From the NCBI GenBank assembly GCA_039931615.1, contig JBDTRR010000012.1:36488-100487 (forward strand): a stretch of 64,000 nucleotides of DNA, in the 5' to 3' direction. The stretch comes from JAHFUI01 sp039931615. GTDB taxonomy: Bacteria; Acidobacteriota; Vicinamibacteria; Vicinamibacterales; CAVVIG01. The stretch's first letter is position 1; the number at the start of each line of letters is the position of its first letter. The notes beneath the pieces were generated by a model, which saw nothing but the letters and a program-made list of their open reading frames with translations, was not told the DNA's origin and made no database searches. The translations under genes and the position numbers were made by a program. Positions 16,832-25,947 of the stretch are shown in pieces.

Positions 16832-18961
16832 TCATGGCTGCGGGCCGAGTGTCCGCTCGAAGAACTCGCCGGTCGCGGCGGCCGTCGCCCGCCAGTTTCG
16901 CCACAGCAGCGGGTCGTGGACATCGTCGGGCAGGACCAGTTCCTCGACCCTCACGCCCCTCTCCAGCAGCCGGCGCGAGAGATCGATCGTCTGACGGAAA
17001 TCGACCGTGCGATCGTCGTCGCCGTGGATCAGCAGCACCGGCGATTTCCAGGTCGACACCGCGGCGATCGGTGACGATTCGAACTCCACCTTGAGCGCCT
17101 GCCTCAGGTCGGCCTCGCTCAGGCCGTCCCCGACGAGGGCGTGCGCCAGTTGGGCCGGGTTGATCGCCGGCAACCGATCGTGGACGCCGTGGATGTCAAC
17201 GCCGGCAGCGAAAACATCGGAGTTGCGCCCGAGTGCCAGCGCCGTCAGGTAGCCGCCGTACGACGCGCCCCACACGCCGATGCGCCGCGGGTCGACGTCG
17301 GACCGTTTCTGCAGATACTGGCCGGCAGCCAGGATGTCGCGATATTCGGACGCTCCGCGCGCCCCGGTCCGCTCCGCAAGCTGGAACGCCTGGCCGTAGC
17401 CGACGCTGAGACGGTAGTCGACCGACAGGACGATGAAGCCGCGGCTGGCCAGGTACTGGTTGATGCCGTAGTCGTTGGCATACTCCCATCGGTAGTGCCA
17501 GCCGAGCAGCATCTGGCGCGGGCCGCCGCCGTGGACGTAGACGATGGCCGGCCGGCGCGCCGCCGCGCTGGATGCGGGCGGTTTGAAGAGCTGGCCATGC
17601 GCCTCGATGCCATCGCTGGCGCGGAACGACACCTGCTCGGGCACCACCAGCTGCGCCACCGGAAAACTGCTGATCCGATCACCGCCGACCAGGCGCGCCG
17701 GCCCGCCGCCGATCGGCATGACGGCGGGAAGAGGCGGGCGGGTGGCGTCTGCGGAGAGGAAGGCGATCGTCTGTCCGTCGGCGGTCGCCACCGGATTCCA
17801 CTCGATACCCGTGCCGGCGGTCAGCGGGACGGGGGTGGCCGTGTCGACCGGCACCCTGAACAGATGGCGGCGCGCGATGTCACCGCGCTCGGATCCGGTG
17901 TTCGCGTTGTAGACGATGAACCGGCGGTCGGCGGAGAGGGTCAGCTGCTCGACCATGAACGGCCCGGGCGTCAGCAGCACCGGCTTGCTGCCGCTGCCTG
18001 GACGAGCGAGGCTGTAGAGGTGCGGCCAGCCGTCGCGATAGGAGTTGAAGATCAGGGTGTCGTCGGCGGCCCACTGGAAGTGAAGGCCGTTCGGGTTCTG
18101 CAGGATCGGATCGATGGGGGAGTCTCCGCTTGCCGCCGCCGTCACCGGCGCGGCCTGAGGGCGATCCACCTCGGCGACCAGGATCGCCCATTTCGTCCTG
18201 ACCTGGACCAGCGGAGATCGCGGGGCGCCGCCGGCACCGGGCTGGCGGAGGAACGCGATCCTGCGCCCGTCGGCCGACCAGGCGGGCGCCGAATCGCGCG
18301 ACGTCGACGGCGCGAGATACCGGATCGGCTGGCCGGGTGTGAACAGCGCGATGAAGCTGTGGTCGCCGCGGTTGGAGACGAACGCCAGCGTCCGTCCGTC
18401 TGGAGACCAGACCGGCGACTCGCTACCGCCGCGAGCGAAGAACGCGGCCTCGGCTGGCGTCGATCCGTCGGCTGGCGCGATCCAGATGCGCCGATCCCGG
18501 ACGAACGCGACGTGCGCGCCGTCGGGTGCGATGGCCGGGTCGTCGCCTTCGCCGAGCAGCGCCGGCGCCGATCCCGCGGCGGCGACCGACCACACCTGCA
18601 CTTTCGGCTGAACGGTGAGGCCGGCCGGATTGGGCGCGTCCGTCGGCCGGTTGGATCCGTGATCGCCGCCGCGGACGTAGACGATGGTGCGGCCGTCGCT
18701 CGAAAACGACAGGCTGGTCAGCTCCTGCCCGTCGTCGTCGGCGTAGGGCGTGACGCGCCGCGGGACGAACTCCGGGCCGTCGGCGGCGTAGATGTTCCGC
18801 CGGCCGCGCTCGTTGAACGTCCAGGCGATCGTCGAGCCGACCGGCGAGGCAATCAGGTTGTCGGGCTGCGGGAGGTCGAGAATCTGCTCGACGGTGAAAG
18901 ACGGTGGCGCAGCGGCGAAACCCGCGAACAGGATGCTGACAGCCAGGACAGCACGACGCAT
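16832..18961 (-). CDS. Secreted S9-family prolyl oligopeptidase-like peptidase
   Basis: This 709-residue exported serine peptidase has a signal peptide (about 1-18), a WD40-like beta-propeller (about 25-430, with repeats such as SPVWSPDGRTLAFVSNRG) and a C-terminal alpha/beta-hydrolase domain. The nucleophile lies in GVWGASYGGYLTALAL, the Asp in LLIHGDDDRTVD and the His in DDVHDPLLW. It belongs to the DPP-IV/acylaminoacyl-peptidase group and probably cleaves short peptides in the periplasm. The ATG at 18961 follows GGGAGGG at four bases; a start nine codons upstream lacks such a site. It lies directly after tRNA-Gly. Confidence 0.92.
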   Translation of the reverse strand: MRRAVLAVSILFAGFAAAPPSFTVEQILDLPQPDNLIASPVGSTIAWTFNERGRRNIYAADGPEFVPRRVTPYADDDGQELTSLSFSSDGRTIVYVRGGDHGSNRPTDAPNPAGLTVQPKVQVWSVAAAGSAPALLGEGDDPAIAPDGAHVAFVRDRRIWIAPADGSTPAEAAFFARGGSESPVWSPDGRTLAFVSNRGDHSFIALFTPGQPIRYLAPSTSRDSAPAWSADGRRIAFLRQPGAGGAPRSPLVQVRTKWAILVAEVDRPQAAPVTAAASGDSPIDPILQNPNGLHFQWAADDTLIFNSYRDGWPHLYSLARPGSGSKPVLLTPGPFMVEQLTLSADRRFIVYNANTGSERGDIARRHLFRVPVDTATPVPLTAGTGIEWNPVATADGQTIAFLSADATRPPLPAVMPIGGGPARLVGGDRISSFPVAQLVVPEQVSFRASDGIEAHGQLFKPPASSAAARRPAIVYVHGGGPRQMLLGWHYRWEYANDYGINQYLASRGFIVLSVDYRLSVGYGQAFQLAERTGARGASEYRDILAAGQYLQKRSDVDPRRIGVWGASYGGYLTALALGRNSDVFAAGVDIHGVHDRLPAINPAQLAHALVGDGLSEADLRQALKVEFESSPIAAVSTWKSPVLLIHGDDDRTVDFRQTIDLSRRLLERGVRVEELVLPDDVHDPLLWRNWRATAAATGEFFERTLGPQP

Positions 18962-19000
18962 CGCACCCTCCCATCGACGACGGTCCACGTTCGACAGTTC

Positions 19001-19080
19001 ACGTACGTAGTGTCCGGCTTCAGCCGGACCCCGTACCGGACTCTACGATCACGGTCCGCCTGAAGGCGGACACTACGTAC
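19001..19080. repeat. REP-like double palindrome, copy A
   Basis: The unit starts GTACGTAGTGTCCGGC and ends with the near-exact inverse GCGGACACTACGTAC. Each arm is itself a hairpin (TCCGGC-TTCA-GCCGGA; TCCGCC-TGAA-GGCGGA). It fills the gap between the S9 peptidase gene and the sugar-phosphate mutase gene. Related copies lie at 28878-28939, 45261-45297 and 50178-50228. Confidence 0.8.
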
Positions 19081-19091
19081 AGAAACCCGCG

Positions 19092-20447
19092 TCAGGACCG
19101 GATCAGGCTCAGCACCTCGTCGCGCTTCTCTTCCATCAGGCCCGCATTGGTCGCCTCGAGGTTGAGCCGCAGCAGCGGCTCCGTATTCGACGGCCTGACG
19201 TTGAAGTGCCAGTCCGCATACTCGACCGAGATGCCGTCGAGCTCGTACTGGTTCCCGTCGCTGTACTTCGCCGCAATCTGGGCCAGCTTGTCGGGGACCG
19301 CATCCATGCTCGCCAGCTTGGTATTGATCTCGCCGGAGATGAAATAGCGCGCCCGCAGCGGCACGAGCAGCTCGGCCAGGCTCTGTCCCTTTTTCGACAT
19401 CAGCTCGAGGATCAGCAGGGCCGGGATGAAGCCGTTGTCGGCGAAGAAGTTGTCGCGGAAGTAGTAATGGCCGGTCACTTCACCGCCGAAGATGGCGTTG
19501 GTCTCGCGCATCCGGCGCTTGAAGAAGGCGTGGCCGACGCGGTTCATCAGCGACGTCGCGCCGTAGCTGGCGGCGACGTCCCGGATGGCGTGGCTGGCGC
19601 GCAGATCGTAGATGACCGTCGCGCCGGGATGCTTCAGGAGAAACGCTTCGGCGAGCAGCGCGGTGATGAAGTCGCCGCTGATGAACTCGCCGGTGCCGTC
19701 GATGAAGAAGCAGCGATCGGCGTCGCCGTCCCAGGCGATCCCGATATCCGCCTTCTCCTCGACGACCCGCGCCACGATGTCGCGGCGGTTCTCCTCGATC
19801 AGCGGGTTGGCTTCGTGATTGGGAAAGCGGCCGTCGATCTCGAAGCAGAGGCGGGTGGTCCGGCAGGGGAGGCGATCGAACAGCCGCGGCGCGACCAGCC
19901 CGCCCATGCCGCTGCCGGCGTCGAGCACGACGTTGAACGGCCGGATGACGTCGGCATCGATGAACGACATCACGTGGGCGAGATAGGCGTCCAGCACGTC
20001 GGCGGTGGTGACGCGGCCGCGCGCCGCGGCGGGCGGCGGCAGCCGATCCTCCGCGATCATGTCGCGGATGTCGGAGATGCCCTCGTCGCCGCTCAGCGGG
20101 AACGCGTGCTGCCGCACCATCTTGATGCCGTTGTACTGGCCGGGGTTGTGCGAGGCCGTGATCTGGACGCCGCCGTCGTGGCCGTCGCGCGCCACCGCGA
20201 AGTACAGCATGTCGGTGGCGATCATCCCGTAGTCGACGACGTCGGCGCCCTGCGCGGTGGCGCCGTCGATGAACGCCGCGGCGACGGCGGGCGAGGACAG
20301 CCGCATGTCGCGCCCGACCGCGATCCGCCTGGCCTGGAGATAGGTGACGAACGCGGCGCCAATCGCCCGCGCTGCCGCCTCGTTGATCTCGCCGGGATAC
20401 ACGCCGCGGACGTCGTAGGCCTTGAAGATGGTCGGGTTGAGATCCAT
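19092..20447 (-). CDS. Phosphomannomutase/phosphoglucomutase
   Basis: This 451-residue alpha-D-phosphohexomutase interconverts hexose 6- and 1-phosphates for cell-surface sugar synthesis. Visible motifs are the start FKAYDVRGVYPGEIN, the phosphoserine loop GVQITASHNPGQYNGIK, the metal loop DGDADRCFFID, the sugar-binding GEVTGHYYFRD and the phosphate-binding RPSNTEPLLRL. Length and domain order match the bacterial PMM/PGM family. It lies 76 bases downstream of the nucleotidyltransferase gene on the same strand. Together they supply an NDP-sugar such as GDP-mannose. Confidence 0.93.
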   Translation of the reverse strand: MDLNPTIFKAYDVRGVYPGEINEAAARAIGAAFVTYLQARRIAVGRDMRLSSPAVAAAFIDGATAQGADVVDYGMIATDMLYFAVARDGHDGGVQITASHNPGQYNGIKMVRQHAFPLSGDEGISDIRDMIAEDRLPPPAAARGRVTTADVLDAYLAHVMSFIDADVIRPFNVVLDAGSGMGGLVAPRLFDRLPCRTTRLCFEIDGRFPNHEANPLIEENRRDIVARVVEEKADIGIAWDGDADRCFFIDGTGEFISGDFITALLAEAFLLKHPGATVIYDLRASHAIRDVAASYGATSLMNRVGHAFFKRRMRETNAIFGGEVTGHYYFRDNFFADNGFIPALLILELMSKKGQSLAELLVPLRARYFISGEINTKLASMDAVPDKLAQIAAKYSDGNQYELDGISVEYADWHFNVRPSNTEPLLRLNLEATNAGLMEEKRDEVLSLIRS

Positions 20448-20523
20448 GGGTCGGTTCCGGGATGGCGCGGCGATCCGCTCGCGGACGCCGGACGGCCGGC
20501 CTGGAGCGGACAGCCGGAGAGCG

Positions 20524-21579
20524 CTAGAGTTTGCTGTAGTCCGTGATCACCGACTTGTCGCCGAGGACCGCGCCGTTCTCGACCAGGGCGCTGCGCCCGA
20601 TATGACAGTGGCGGCCGACGATCGAATGCCGGACCATCGCTTCCTGGCTGATCCGGCAGTTGGCCCACACCACCGCATCGTCGATCTGGGCGTGCTCCTC
20701 GATGTGGCTGTTTCGTCCGACCACACTGTACGGGCCGATCCGCGCGCCCGCCTTGACGATCACCCCCTCGTCGATGAAGCAGGGGGACTCGACGATGGCG
20801 CCGTCTTCGATCCTGGCCTGGGGAGAGACCCAGGCGGTTCCCGGCGCGGCGGCGAACGGCGCCGCCTTGTAGCGGCCGTCCATGATGTCGCGGTGCACCT
20901 GCATGTACTTTTCCGGCGTGCCGATGTCGATCCAGTAGCCGCGATCGATATAGGCGACGAACGTTTCGCCGCGCTCGATCAGCGACGGGAAGAAGCTCCG
21001 CTCAATCGACCACGGCGTGTCCTTGGGGATCCGGTCGAAGGTGTCGGGCTCCAGGATGTAGATCCCGGCATTGATCGTGTCGCAGGTGATCTCGTCCGCT
21101 TTCGGCTTCTCGACGAAGCGCAGGACGTTGCCCTGGGCGTCGGTCTCGACCAGCCCGTAGGCGGTCGGATTGGCGACCGGCGTCAGCACGATGGTCGCCT
21201 TGGCGCCGCGATCGCGGTGCAGCCGGATGACGTCGCCGAGGTCGACCTGCGTCAGGACGTCGCCGTTGAACACCACCACCGACTCGCGCAGCTTGTCGCC
21301 GGCGTAGCGGATCGCCCCGCCGGTGCCGAGCGGGGTCGGTTCGACCACATACCGGATCCCGAGGCCGATGTCGCTGCCGTCGCCGAAAATCTCCTCGATC
21401 CGGCGCGGCTGGTAGTTGAGGCTGAGGATCGCCTCATCTATTTCAGGGACCTGCTTCAGCCGATCGAGCTGATAGTGGAGAAACGGCCGATTGAAGATCG
21501 GCACGATCGGTTTCGGCGTGTGGATGGTCAACGGCCGGAGCCGGGTGCCCTTGCCCCCGGCCAACAGGATCGCCTTCAT
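20524..21579 (-). CDS. Sugar nucleotidyltransferase with left-handed beta-helix tail
   Basis: This 351-residue enzyme probably makes NDP-sugar from sugar 1-phosphate. The N-terminal Rossmann-like domain shows the signature KAILLAGGKGTRLRPLT, FNGDVLT and the EKP motif (RFVEKPKADE). Residues from ~250 are hexapeptide repeats forming a left-handed beta-helix. The build is that of GMPP/GlmU-like mannose-1-phosphate guanylyltransferases, and pairing with the mutase gene supports that substrate. Base specificity cannot be proven from sequence. It is divergent from pgsA with a gap of 37 bases. Confidence 0.9.
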   Translation of the reverse strand: MKAILLAGGKGTRLRPLTIHTPKPIVPIFNRPFLHYQLDRLKQVPEIDEAILSLNYQPRRIEEIFGDGSDIGLGIRYVVEPTPLGTGGAIRYAGDKLRESVVVFNGDVLTQVDLGDVIRLHRDRGAKATIVLTPVANPTAYGLVETDAQGNVLRFVEKPKADEITCDTINAGIYILEPDTFDRIPKDTPWSIERSFFPSLIERGETFVAYIDRGYWIDIGTPEKYMQVHRDIMDGRYKAAPFAAAPGTAWVSPQARIEDGAIVESPCFIDEGVIVKAGARIGPYSVVGRNSHIEEHAQIDDAVVWANCRISQEAMVRHSIVGRHCHIGRSALVENGAVLGDKSVITDYSKL

Positions 21580-21616
21580 TCGCAGCCCCCGATGTTATCA
21601 TTGCTTCCGAACGCTC

Positions 21617-22225
21617 ATGAATCTGCCGAATTCGCTGACGATCACGCGGATCTTCCTCGTCCCGCTGCTCGTGGTCGTCCTGCTGACGCAGTTCGAGGGG
21701 CGGATGATTTTCGGCGTGCCGAAGGAGATTGTCGGCGCGGCGATCTTCGGCCTCGCCTCGCTCACCGACTGGGCCGACGGCTATCTGGCCCGGCGGCGCA
21801 AGCAGATCACGCCGTTCGGTCAACTGGTTGATCCGCTGGCCGACAAGCTGCTGATCCTGGCGGCCCTGTTTTCGCTGGTGCAGATGGAGCTGGTCGACGC
21901 GTGGATGGCGACCGTGATCATCGGCCGCGAATTCGCGGTCACCGTTTTTCGCAGCATCGCATACGCGCGTGGGGTGGTCATACCGGCCTCGCCGCTCGGG
22001 AAGATCAAGATGGTCGCGGAGGTGGTGGCGATCCTGGCGCTCATCCTCGGCCATGAACAGCTGCGCGAGTTCGTCGTGATTGGGAAGGTCGGGCTCTGGG
22101 TGGTCCTGGTCTCGGCACTGGTCTCGGCCGCCGACTATTTCCGGCGCTTCCACCTGCTCCTCAACCCGCGCGTCACCGATTTCGCGGTCCGGCGCGACCA
22201 GCACCCCGGCCGCAAGGTCGGGTAG
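21617..22225 (+). CDS. pgsA: CDP-diacylglycerol-glycerol-3-phosphate 3-phosphatidyltransferase
   Basis: This 202-residue inner-membrane enzyme makes phosphatidylglycerophosphate, the first step to phosphatidylglycerol. The CDP-alcohol phosphotransferase motif D-x2-DG-x2-AR-x8-G-x3-D-x3-D is seen in DWADGYLARR...GQLVDPLADK. Four to five hydrophobic helices surround it. The ATG at 21617 gives the normal start MNLPNSLTITRI; the open frame upstream lacks coding character. It is the only plus-strand gene between the sugar and housekeeping blocks. Confidence 0.93.
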   Translation: MNLPNSLTITRIFLVPLLVVVLLTQFEGRMIFGVPKEIVGAAIFGLASLTDWADGYLARRRKQITPFGQLVDPLADKLLILAALFSLVQMELVDAWMATVIIGREFAVTVFRSIAYARGVVIPASPLGKIKMVAEVVAILALILGHEQLREFVVIGKVGLWVVLVSALVSAADYFRRFHLLLNPRVTDFAVRRDQHPGRKVG

Positions 22226-22261
22226 CGCTCTGCCGCCGCCGCGGCCGATCGGCCGGGCCGG

Positions 22262-23053
22262 TTACGCCTTCGGGGTCATGCCGGCTTTGAGCTCGATGAT
22301 CCGCTTGCGCGCCTCTTCCAGGTGCTCGCTCTGCTCGAACTCCTCGACCAGCTTTTCGTAGTAGGGCAGCGCCTGCGCCTGCTGCTTGATCCTCACGTAC
22401 GACTCGGCGAGGTGGAAGTAGACCGAGTCGCGGCCGGTGAATTCCGGGTCGTCCATCAGCACGGTCTTGAATCGATCGATCGCGCCCGGATACCAGCGCT
22501 GCCGGAAGTAGAAGAACCCGACCAGGTAGTCCGCTTCGCTCAGCCGATCGCGCGCCTCGCGCAGCTTCCCCTTCACCTCCGGCATCAGGCTGCTGTCGGG
22601 GTAGCGGGCGACGAAGCCTTCCAGCTCCCGGATGGTGTCGCGCGTCTCGGTCTGGTCGCGCTGCGGCGCCCGCATCTGCTTGAAATGCGCGAACCCGAGC
22701 TTGTACTGCGCGTAGTCGGCGCGCTTGTTGGTGGGGTAGAACTGGAGGAACTCGCGGAACTCGTTGATCGCCAGGACCAGCGTCTCGCTGGTGCCTTCCC
22801 CCAGGTAGGTGTCGCCGACGCCGAGCTTGGCGTCCGGCCGGTAGACGCTGCCGGTGTAGGTTTCGACCACCTGCTTGAAGTACTCCCGCGCGGTGAGCCA
22901 CTTCTTCGCGGTCAGCGCCTCGTTGCCCTTGTCGTAGAGAAACTTGTCCGGTTCGAGCGTGCCGGTCGGCACCGCGCCGCGGGTGTCGGTGAGGCAGCCG
23001 GTCGCGGCGGCGAGGCCGACGGCCAGCAGCACCAGGGCTGATATCTGTTTCAC
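22262..23053 (-). CDS. bamD: Outer membrane assembly lipoprotein BamD-like
   Basis: This 263-residue lipoprotein probably belongs to the BAM complex that inserts beta-barrel proteins. It has a lipoprotein signal with Cys in LAAATGC and five TPR-like helical pairs (for example LTAREYFKQVVETY, DYLVGFFYFRQRWYPGAIDRF). Length fits BamD (240-270). The GTG at 23053 overlaps the upstream epimerase stop by four bases (GTGA), suggesting coupling; an ATG at 23071 is the alternative. Presence of BamD supports a diderm host. Confidence 0.82.
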   Translation of the reverse strand: MKQISALVLLAVGLAAATGCLTDTRGAVPTGTLEPDKFLYDKGNEALTAKKWLTAREYFKQVVETYTGSVYRPDAKLGVGDTYLGEGTSETLVLAINEFREFLQFYPTNKRADYAQYKLGFAHFKQMRAPQRDQTETRDTIRELEGFVARYPDSSLMPEVKGKLREARDRLSEADYLVGFFYFRQRWYPGAIDRFKTVLMDDPEFTGRDSVYFHLAESYVRIKQQAQALPYYEKLVEEFEQSEHLEEARKRIIELKAGMTPKA

Positions 23054-23988
23054 ATTGTGTCCACTAGCCATTTGTACTCAGCAGTGAGCCCTTCTTCCAG
23101 CGTGACGGTCGGATTGAACCCGAGATCCGCCTCCGCCAGCGACGTGTCGGCGTAGGTGTGCCGCATGTCGCCCTTCTGGGCCGGGTCGGCGTTGACCAGC
23201 GGCTGGCGGCCCGTGACGCGGCCGATCATCTCGAGCACACCGTTGACCGAGATGCGGGAGCCGCCGCCGATATTGTATACGCGCCCGGGGACGCCGCGGG
23301 TGCCGGCCGCGATGGTGGCGCTGACCGCGTCGGCCACGAACGTGAAGTCGCGGGTCTGCTCGCCATCGCCGAACAGCGAGATCGGCTCGCCCCGCAGCGT
23401 GGCGCGAAGAAACCGGTGGAAGCCCATGTCCGGACGCTGGCGCGGGCCGTAGACGGTGAAATACCTGAGCGACACGGTCGGCAGCCCGTAGTTGACGTGA
23501 TACAGGTAGCACAGTTGCTCCGCCGCCAGCTTGCTCACCCCGTAGGGCGAAACCGGCTGCGGCAGCGCGTCTTCGCGCATCGGCAGCGCGACGTTATCGC
23601 CGTAGACCGACGAGCTCGAGGCGTACATGATGCGGTCCAGCGTGTGCTTCGTGCACGCCTCCAGCAAAACCTGGGTCGCCTCGATGTTGTTCACTGTATA
23701 GACGTTGAAATCGCGTCCCCAGCTCTTTCGCACTCCGGCCTGGGCCGCGAGGTGGAAGACGTTGGTTCGATCGGCCAGCAGCGCCGGCAGGTCGGCGTCC
23801 TGGATCGTCGACTCGATCAGCCGGAATCGGGGGTGGCCGGCCAGGCCGCCGAGGTTCCGCTCCTTGATCGCCCGCGGGTAGTAGTCCGTAAAGCAGTCGA
23901 TGCCGATGACGTCGGCGCCGTCCTTGATCAGCCGATCGGCAAGGGTGGATCCGATGAACCCGGCGACGCCGGTAATGAGCGCCTTCAC
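23050..23988 (-). CDS. NAD-dependent sugar epimerase (UDP-sugar 4-epimerase-like)
   Basis: This 312-residue extended SDR enzyme has the NAD-binding motif TGVAGFIG at the N-terminus. The catalytic Ser sits in YASSSSVYGDN and the YxxxK pair in SPYGVSKLAAEQ. The C-terminal half has the sugar-binding RYFTVYGPRQRPDMGFHRF. It is closest in layout to UDP-glucuronate/UDP-glucose 4-epimerases. The product would feed surface polysaccharide synthesis. The gene is coupled to bamD by a GTGA overlap. Confidence 0.88.
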   Translation of the reverse strand: MKALITGVAGFIGSTLADRLIKDGADVIGIDCFTDYYPRAIKERNLGGLAGHPRFRLIESTIQDADLPALLADRTNVFHLAAQAGVRKSWGRDFNVYTVNNIEATQVLLEACTKHTLDRIMYASSSSVYGDNVALPMREDALPQPVSPYGVSKLAAEQLCYLYHVNYGLPTVSLRYFTVYGPRQRPDMGFHRFLRATLRGEPISLFGDGEQTRDFTFVADAVSATIAAGTRGVPGRVYNIGGGSRISVNGVLEMIGRVTGRQPLVNADPAQKGDMRHTYADTSLAEADLGFNPTVTLEEGLTAEYKWLVDTM

Positions 23989-23992
23989 AGCG

Positions 23993-24031
23993 TTAGTCCT
24001 TGCACATTAGTCCTTGCACATTGGTCCTTGC
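23993..24031. repeat. Short tandem repeat at a stop codon
   Basis: Two perfect 14-base units TTAGTCCTTGCACA (23993-24006, 24007-24020) and a third partial unit lie in the gap. The thioesterase stop codon and its last residues are inside the array, so repeat number may alter the protein end. Confidence 0.7.
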
Positions 24032-24471
24032 CCGAGCAGTCCCCGGACGCGTTCGGGCAGCCGGCACGGACGCCCCTCCCGGTCGAGCGCCGCGTGGACG
24101 GTCCGGCCCGTCGCCAGTGAGAGATCGTCCCCGGTTCGCACGACCTCGTATTCGAACTGCAGCCGCACCGGGGACATGACCGTGCCCCGCGTCCGGATTT
24201 CCAGGTCGTCGTCGTAGCGGGCCGGCCGCCGATACGCGCAGTGCGCCTCGATCACCGGCAGGCCGACGCCGCCGGCCTCCATCTCCCGATAACTCCAGCC
24301 CGACGCGCGCAGCAGGTCGGCCCGGCCGACCTCGAACCAGACGAAGAAATTCGCGTAGTAGACGACGCCCATCTGGTCCGTTTCCGCGTAGCGGACGCGG
24401 ATTCGCGACACGGTGGGTGAAGGGATCGGGCGGGGCCCGTCGACGCCGGCCGGGGATGGTCTCCCGATCAT
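24007..24471 (-). CDS. Acyl-CoA thioesterase, 4HBT/YbgC family
   Basis: This 154-residue hotdog-fold thioesterase has the family signature RVRYAETDQMGVVYYANFF with the catalytic Asp, followed by the long helix WFEVGRADLLRASG. It hydrolyses an acyl-CoA or acyl-ACP of unknown chain. The start overlaps the rpe stop by four bases. The last residues (MCKD) come from a short tandem repeat and are not part of the conserved fold. Confidence 0.88.
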   Translation of the reverse strand: MIGRPSPAGVDGPRPIPSPTVSRIRVRYAETDQMGVVYYANFFVWFEVGRADLLRASGWSYREMEAGGVGLPVIEAHCAYRRPARYDDDLEIRTRGTVMSPVRLQFEYEVVRTGDDLSLATGRTVHAALDREGRPCRLPERVRGLLGQGPMCKD

Positions 24472-25166
24472 CGCGGCGACAGGGTGTTGACGGCGGCGAG
24501 CGCGGCCGCCTTGAGCTGGCGCGTTGCGCCCTCCGGATCCCGGCCGGCCTGGCCCGTCGGGGAGAAGATCGCCGCCCCGGCGACGACAATCCGCGCGCCG
24601 GCGGCGACGACCGGGCCGACCGTCCGCAGGTCGATGCCGCCGTCGATCTCGACCGGCGCCGGGTTCCCCTCCCGATCGAGCAGCGCCCGCACCGCGCGAA
24701 TCTTCGCCTCGCTGCTCGGGATGAACCGCTGGCCGCTGAACCCGGGGTTGACCGACATCACCAGAACGTAGTCGACATCGCCGGCGATCAGCTCGATCGC
24801 GCCGACCGGCGTCGCCGGGTTGATCACGACGCCGGCCTTGACGCCGAGCGCCTTGATCGCATGGACGGTGCGGTGCAGATGCGGCAGCACCTCGACATGG
24901 ACCGAGATCATCGCCGCGCCGGCCTCCGCGAACGCCTCGATGAAGCGATCGGGATCGGTGATCATCAGGTGGACGTCGAGCGGCACCGTCGCCACCCGCT
25001 TGATCGCCCGGACCACCGGCGGCCCGAGGGTGAGGTTGGGCACGAAATGCCCGTCCATCACGTCGAGATGAATCAGATCGGCGCCGCCGCGCTCGGCGGC
25101 GGCGATGTCCTCGCCGAGCGCCGCGAAGTCGGCGGCGAGGATCGACGGCGCGATCAGCACGCTCAC
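24468..25166 (-). CDS. rpe: Ribulose-phosphate 3-epimerase
   Basis: This 232-residue TIM-barrel enzyme interconverts ribulose 5-phosphate and xylulose 5-phosphate in the pentose phosphate pathway. The start IAPSILAADFAALGED, LIHLDVMDGHFVPNLTLGP (metal His and Asp), LMITDPDRF, VMSVNPGFSGQRF and EIDGGIDLRT are all canonical. It overlaps its neighbours on both sides by four bases, so it is inside a tightly packed operon. Confidence 0.96.
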   Translation of the reverse strand: MSVLIAPSILAADFAALGEDIAAAERGGADLIHLDVMDGHFVPNLTLGPPVVRAIKRVATVPLDVHLMITDPDRFIEAFAEAGAAMISVHVEVLPHLHRTVHAIKALGVKAGVVINPATPVGAIELIAGDVDYVLVMSVNPGFSGQRFIPSSEAKIRAVRALLDREGNPAPVEIDGGIDLRTVGPVVAAGARIVVAGAAIFSPTGQAGRDPEGATRQLKAAALAAVNTLSPR

Positions 25167-25885
25167 CGGCTCACCTCGAGCGAAATCGCCTCGTCCGGGC
25201 CAATCTGGAAGCCGGCCTGCGGGCTCTGCCGCAGCACCACCCCGGCCGGCACGCCCGGATAGGGATTGGATCCGACCACCGCCACCCGGAACCCGCGCGC
25301 CCGCAGGATCTCGGCGGCGCGATCGCCGCTGACCCCGATCAGGTCGGGCATCACGTAACTGGCGCCGCGCCCGCCGCGGTTGACCAGGACGGTCACGCTC
25401 GATCCGCCCGATTTCGCCGCCGGCTGCTGCCCGACGATGACGTCGGTGGGGTAGTCGTTGGAATGAATCTCTGACACGGCGGCCAGCGTCAGGCCGTCCT
25501 GCGCCAGGCGCATCTGCGCCGTCCGCTCGGTTTCGCCGGTCAGCTCCGGAATGATCGACGCGCGCTGGCCGGCGCTGAGCCAGATCTTGATGCTGCGCTG
25601 CGGCCGCGCGATCGAGCCGGCGGCCGGCTCCTGGGCGAGGACGCGGCCGGCGCCGATCTTCGGATCCAGCCGCCGGAGCTCGTCGACCCGCAGCGTCAGC
25701 CCGAGCGCGCTGGCCGCGACCGTGGCGTCGTTGGCGGTCTGATTGGTGAAATCCGGGACCTTGACCTCTCGCGCGCGCAGCGCGATCCGCATCGAGGCGG
25801 CGGCGAACAGGACGTAGGTCCCCAGCAGCGCGGCGATCAGGACGACGATTTTCCCCGCGCTCCAGACGCGCGTTCTGAGGGGCAT
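25163..25885 (-). CDS. PASTA-domain membrane protein
   Basis: This 240-residue protein has a short cytoplasmic start, one transmembrane helix (about 12-32) and three PASTA repeats (about 40-105, 106-170, 173-240). The repeats carry typical VPDF, IPELTG and MPDLIGVS starts and QxPxAG ends. PASTA domains bind cell-wall fragments or beta-lactams and are usually attached to Ser/Thr kinases or PBPs; here no enzymatic domain is present. The gene lies between rsmB and rpe, a common but unexplained position. Confidence 0.85.
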   Translation of the reverse strand: MPLRTRVWSAGKIVVLIAALLGTYVLFAAASMRIALRAREVKVPDFTNQTANDATVAASALGLTLRVDELRRLDPKIGAGRVLAQEPAAGSIARPQRSIKIWLSAGQRASIIPELTGETERTAQMRLAQDGLTLAAVSEIHSNDYPTDVIVGQQPAAKSGGSSVTVLVNRGGRGASYVMPDLIGVSGDRAAEILRARGFRVAVVGSNPYPGVPAGVVLRQSPQAGFQIGPDEAISLEVSR

Positions 25886-25947
25886 TGGTGCGGGATCGTA
25901 CTACACCTGACCGATCGCCGAGGCAGCGGTCTCCGCCGCGCGCACCT

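Noticed and set aside
17141..19063. A 640-residue plus-strand open frame
   Set aside because: It is antisense to the S9 peptidase with all catalytic motifs on the other strand. Its composition is that of a shadow frame.
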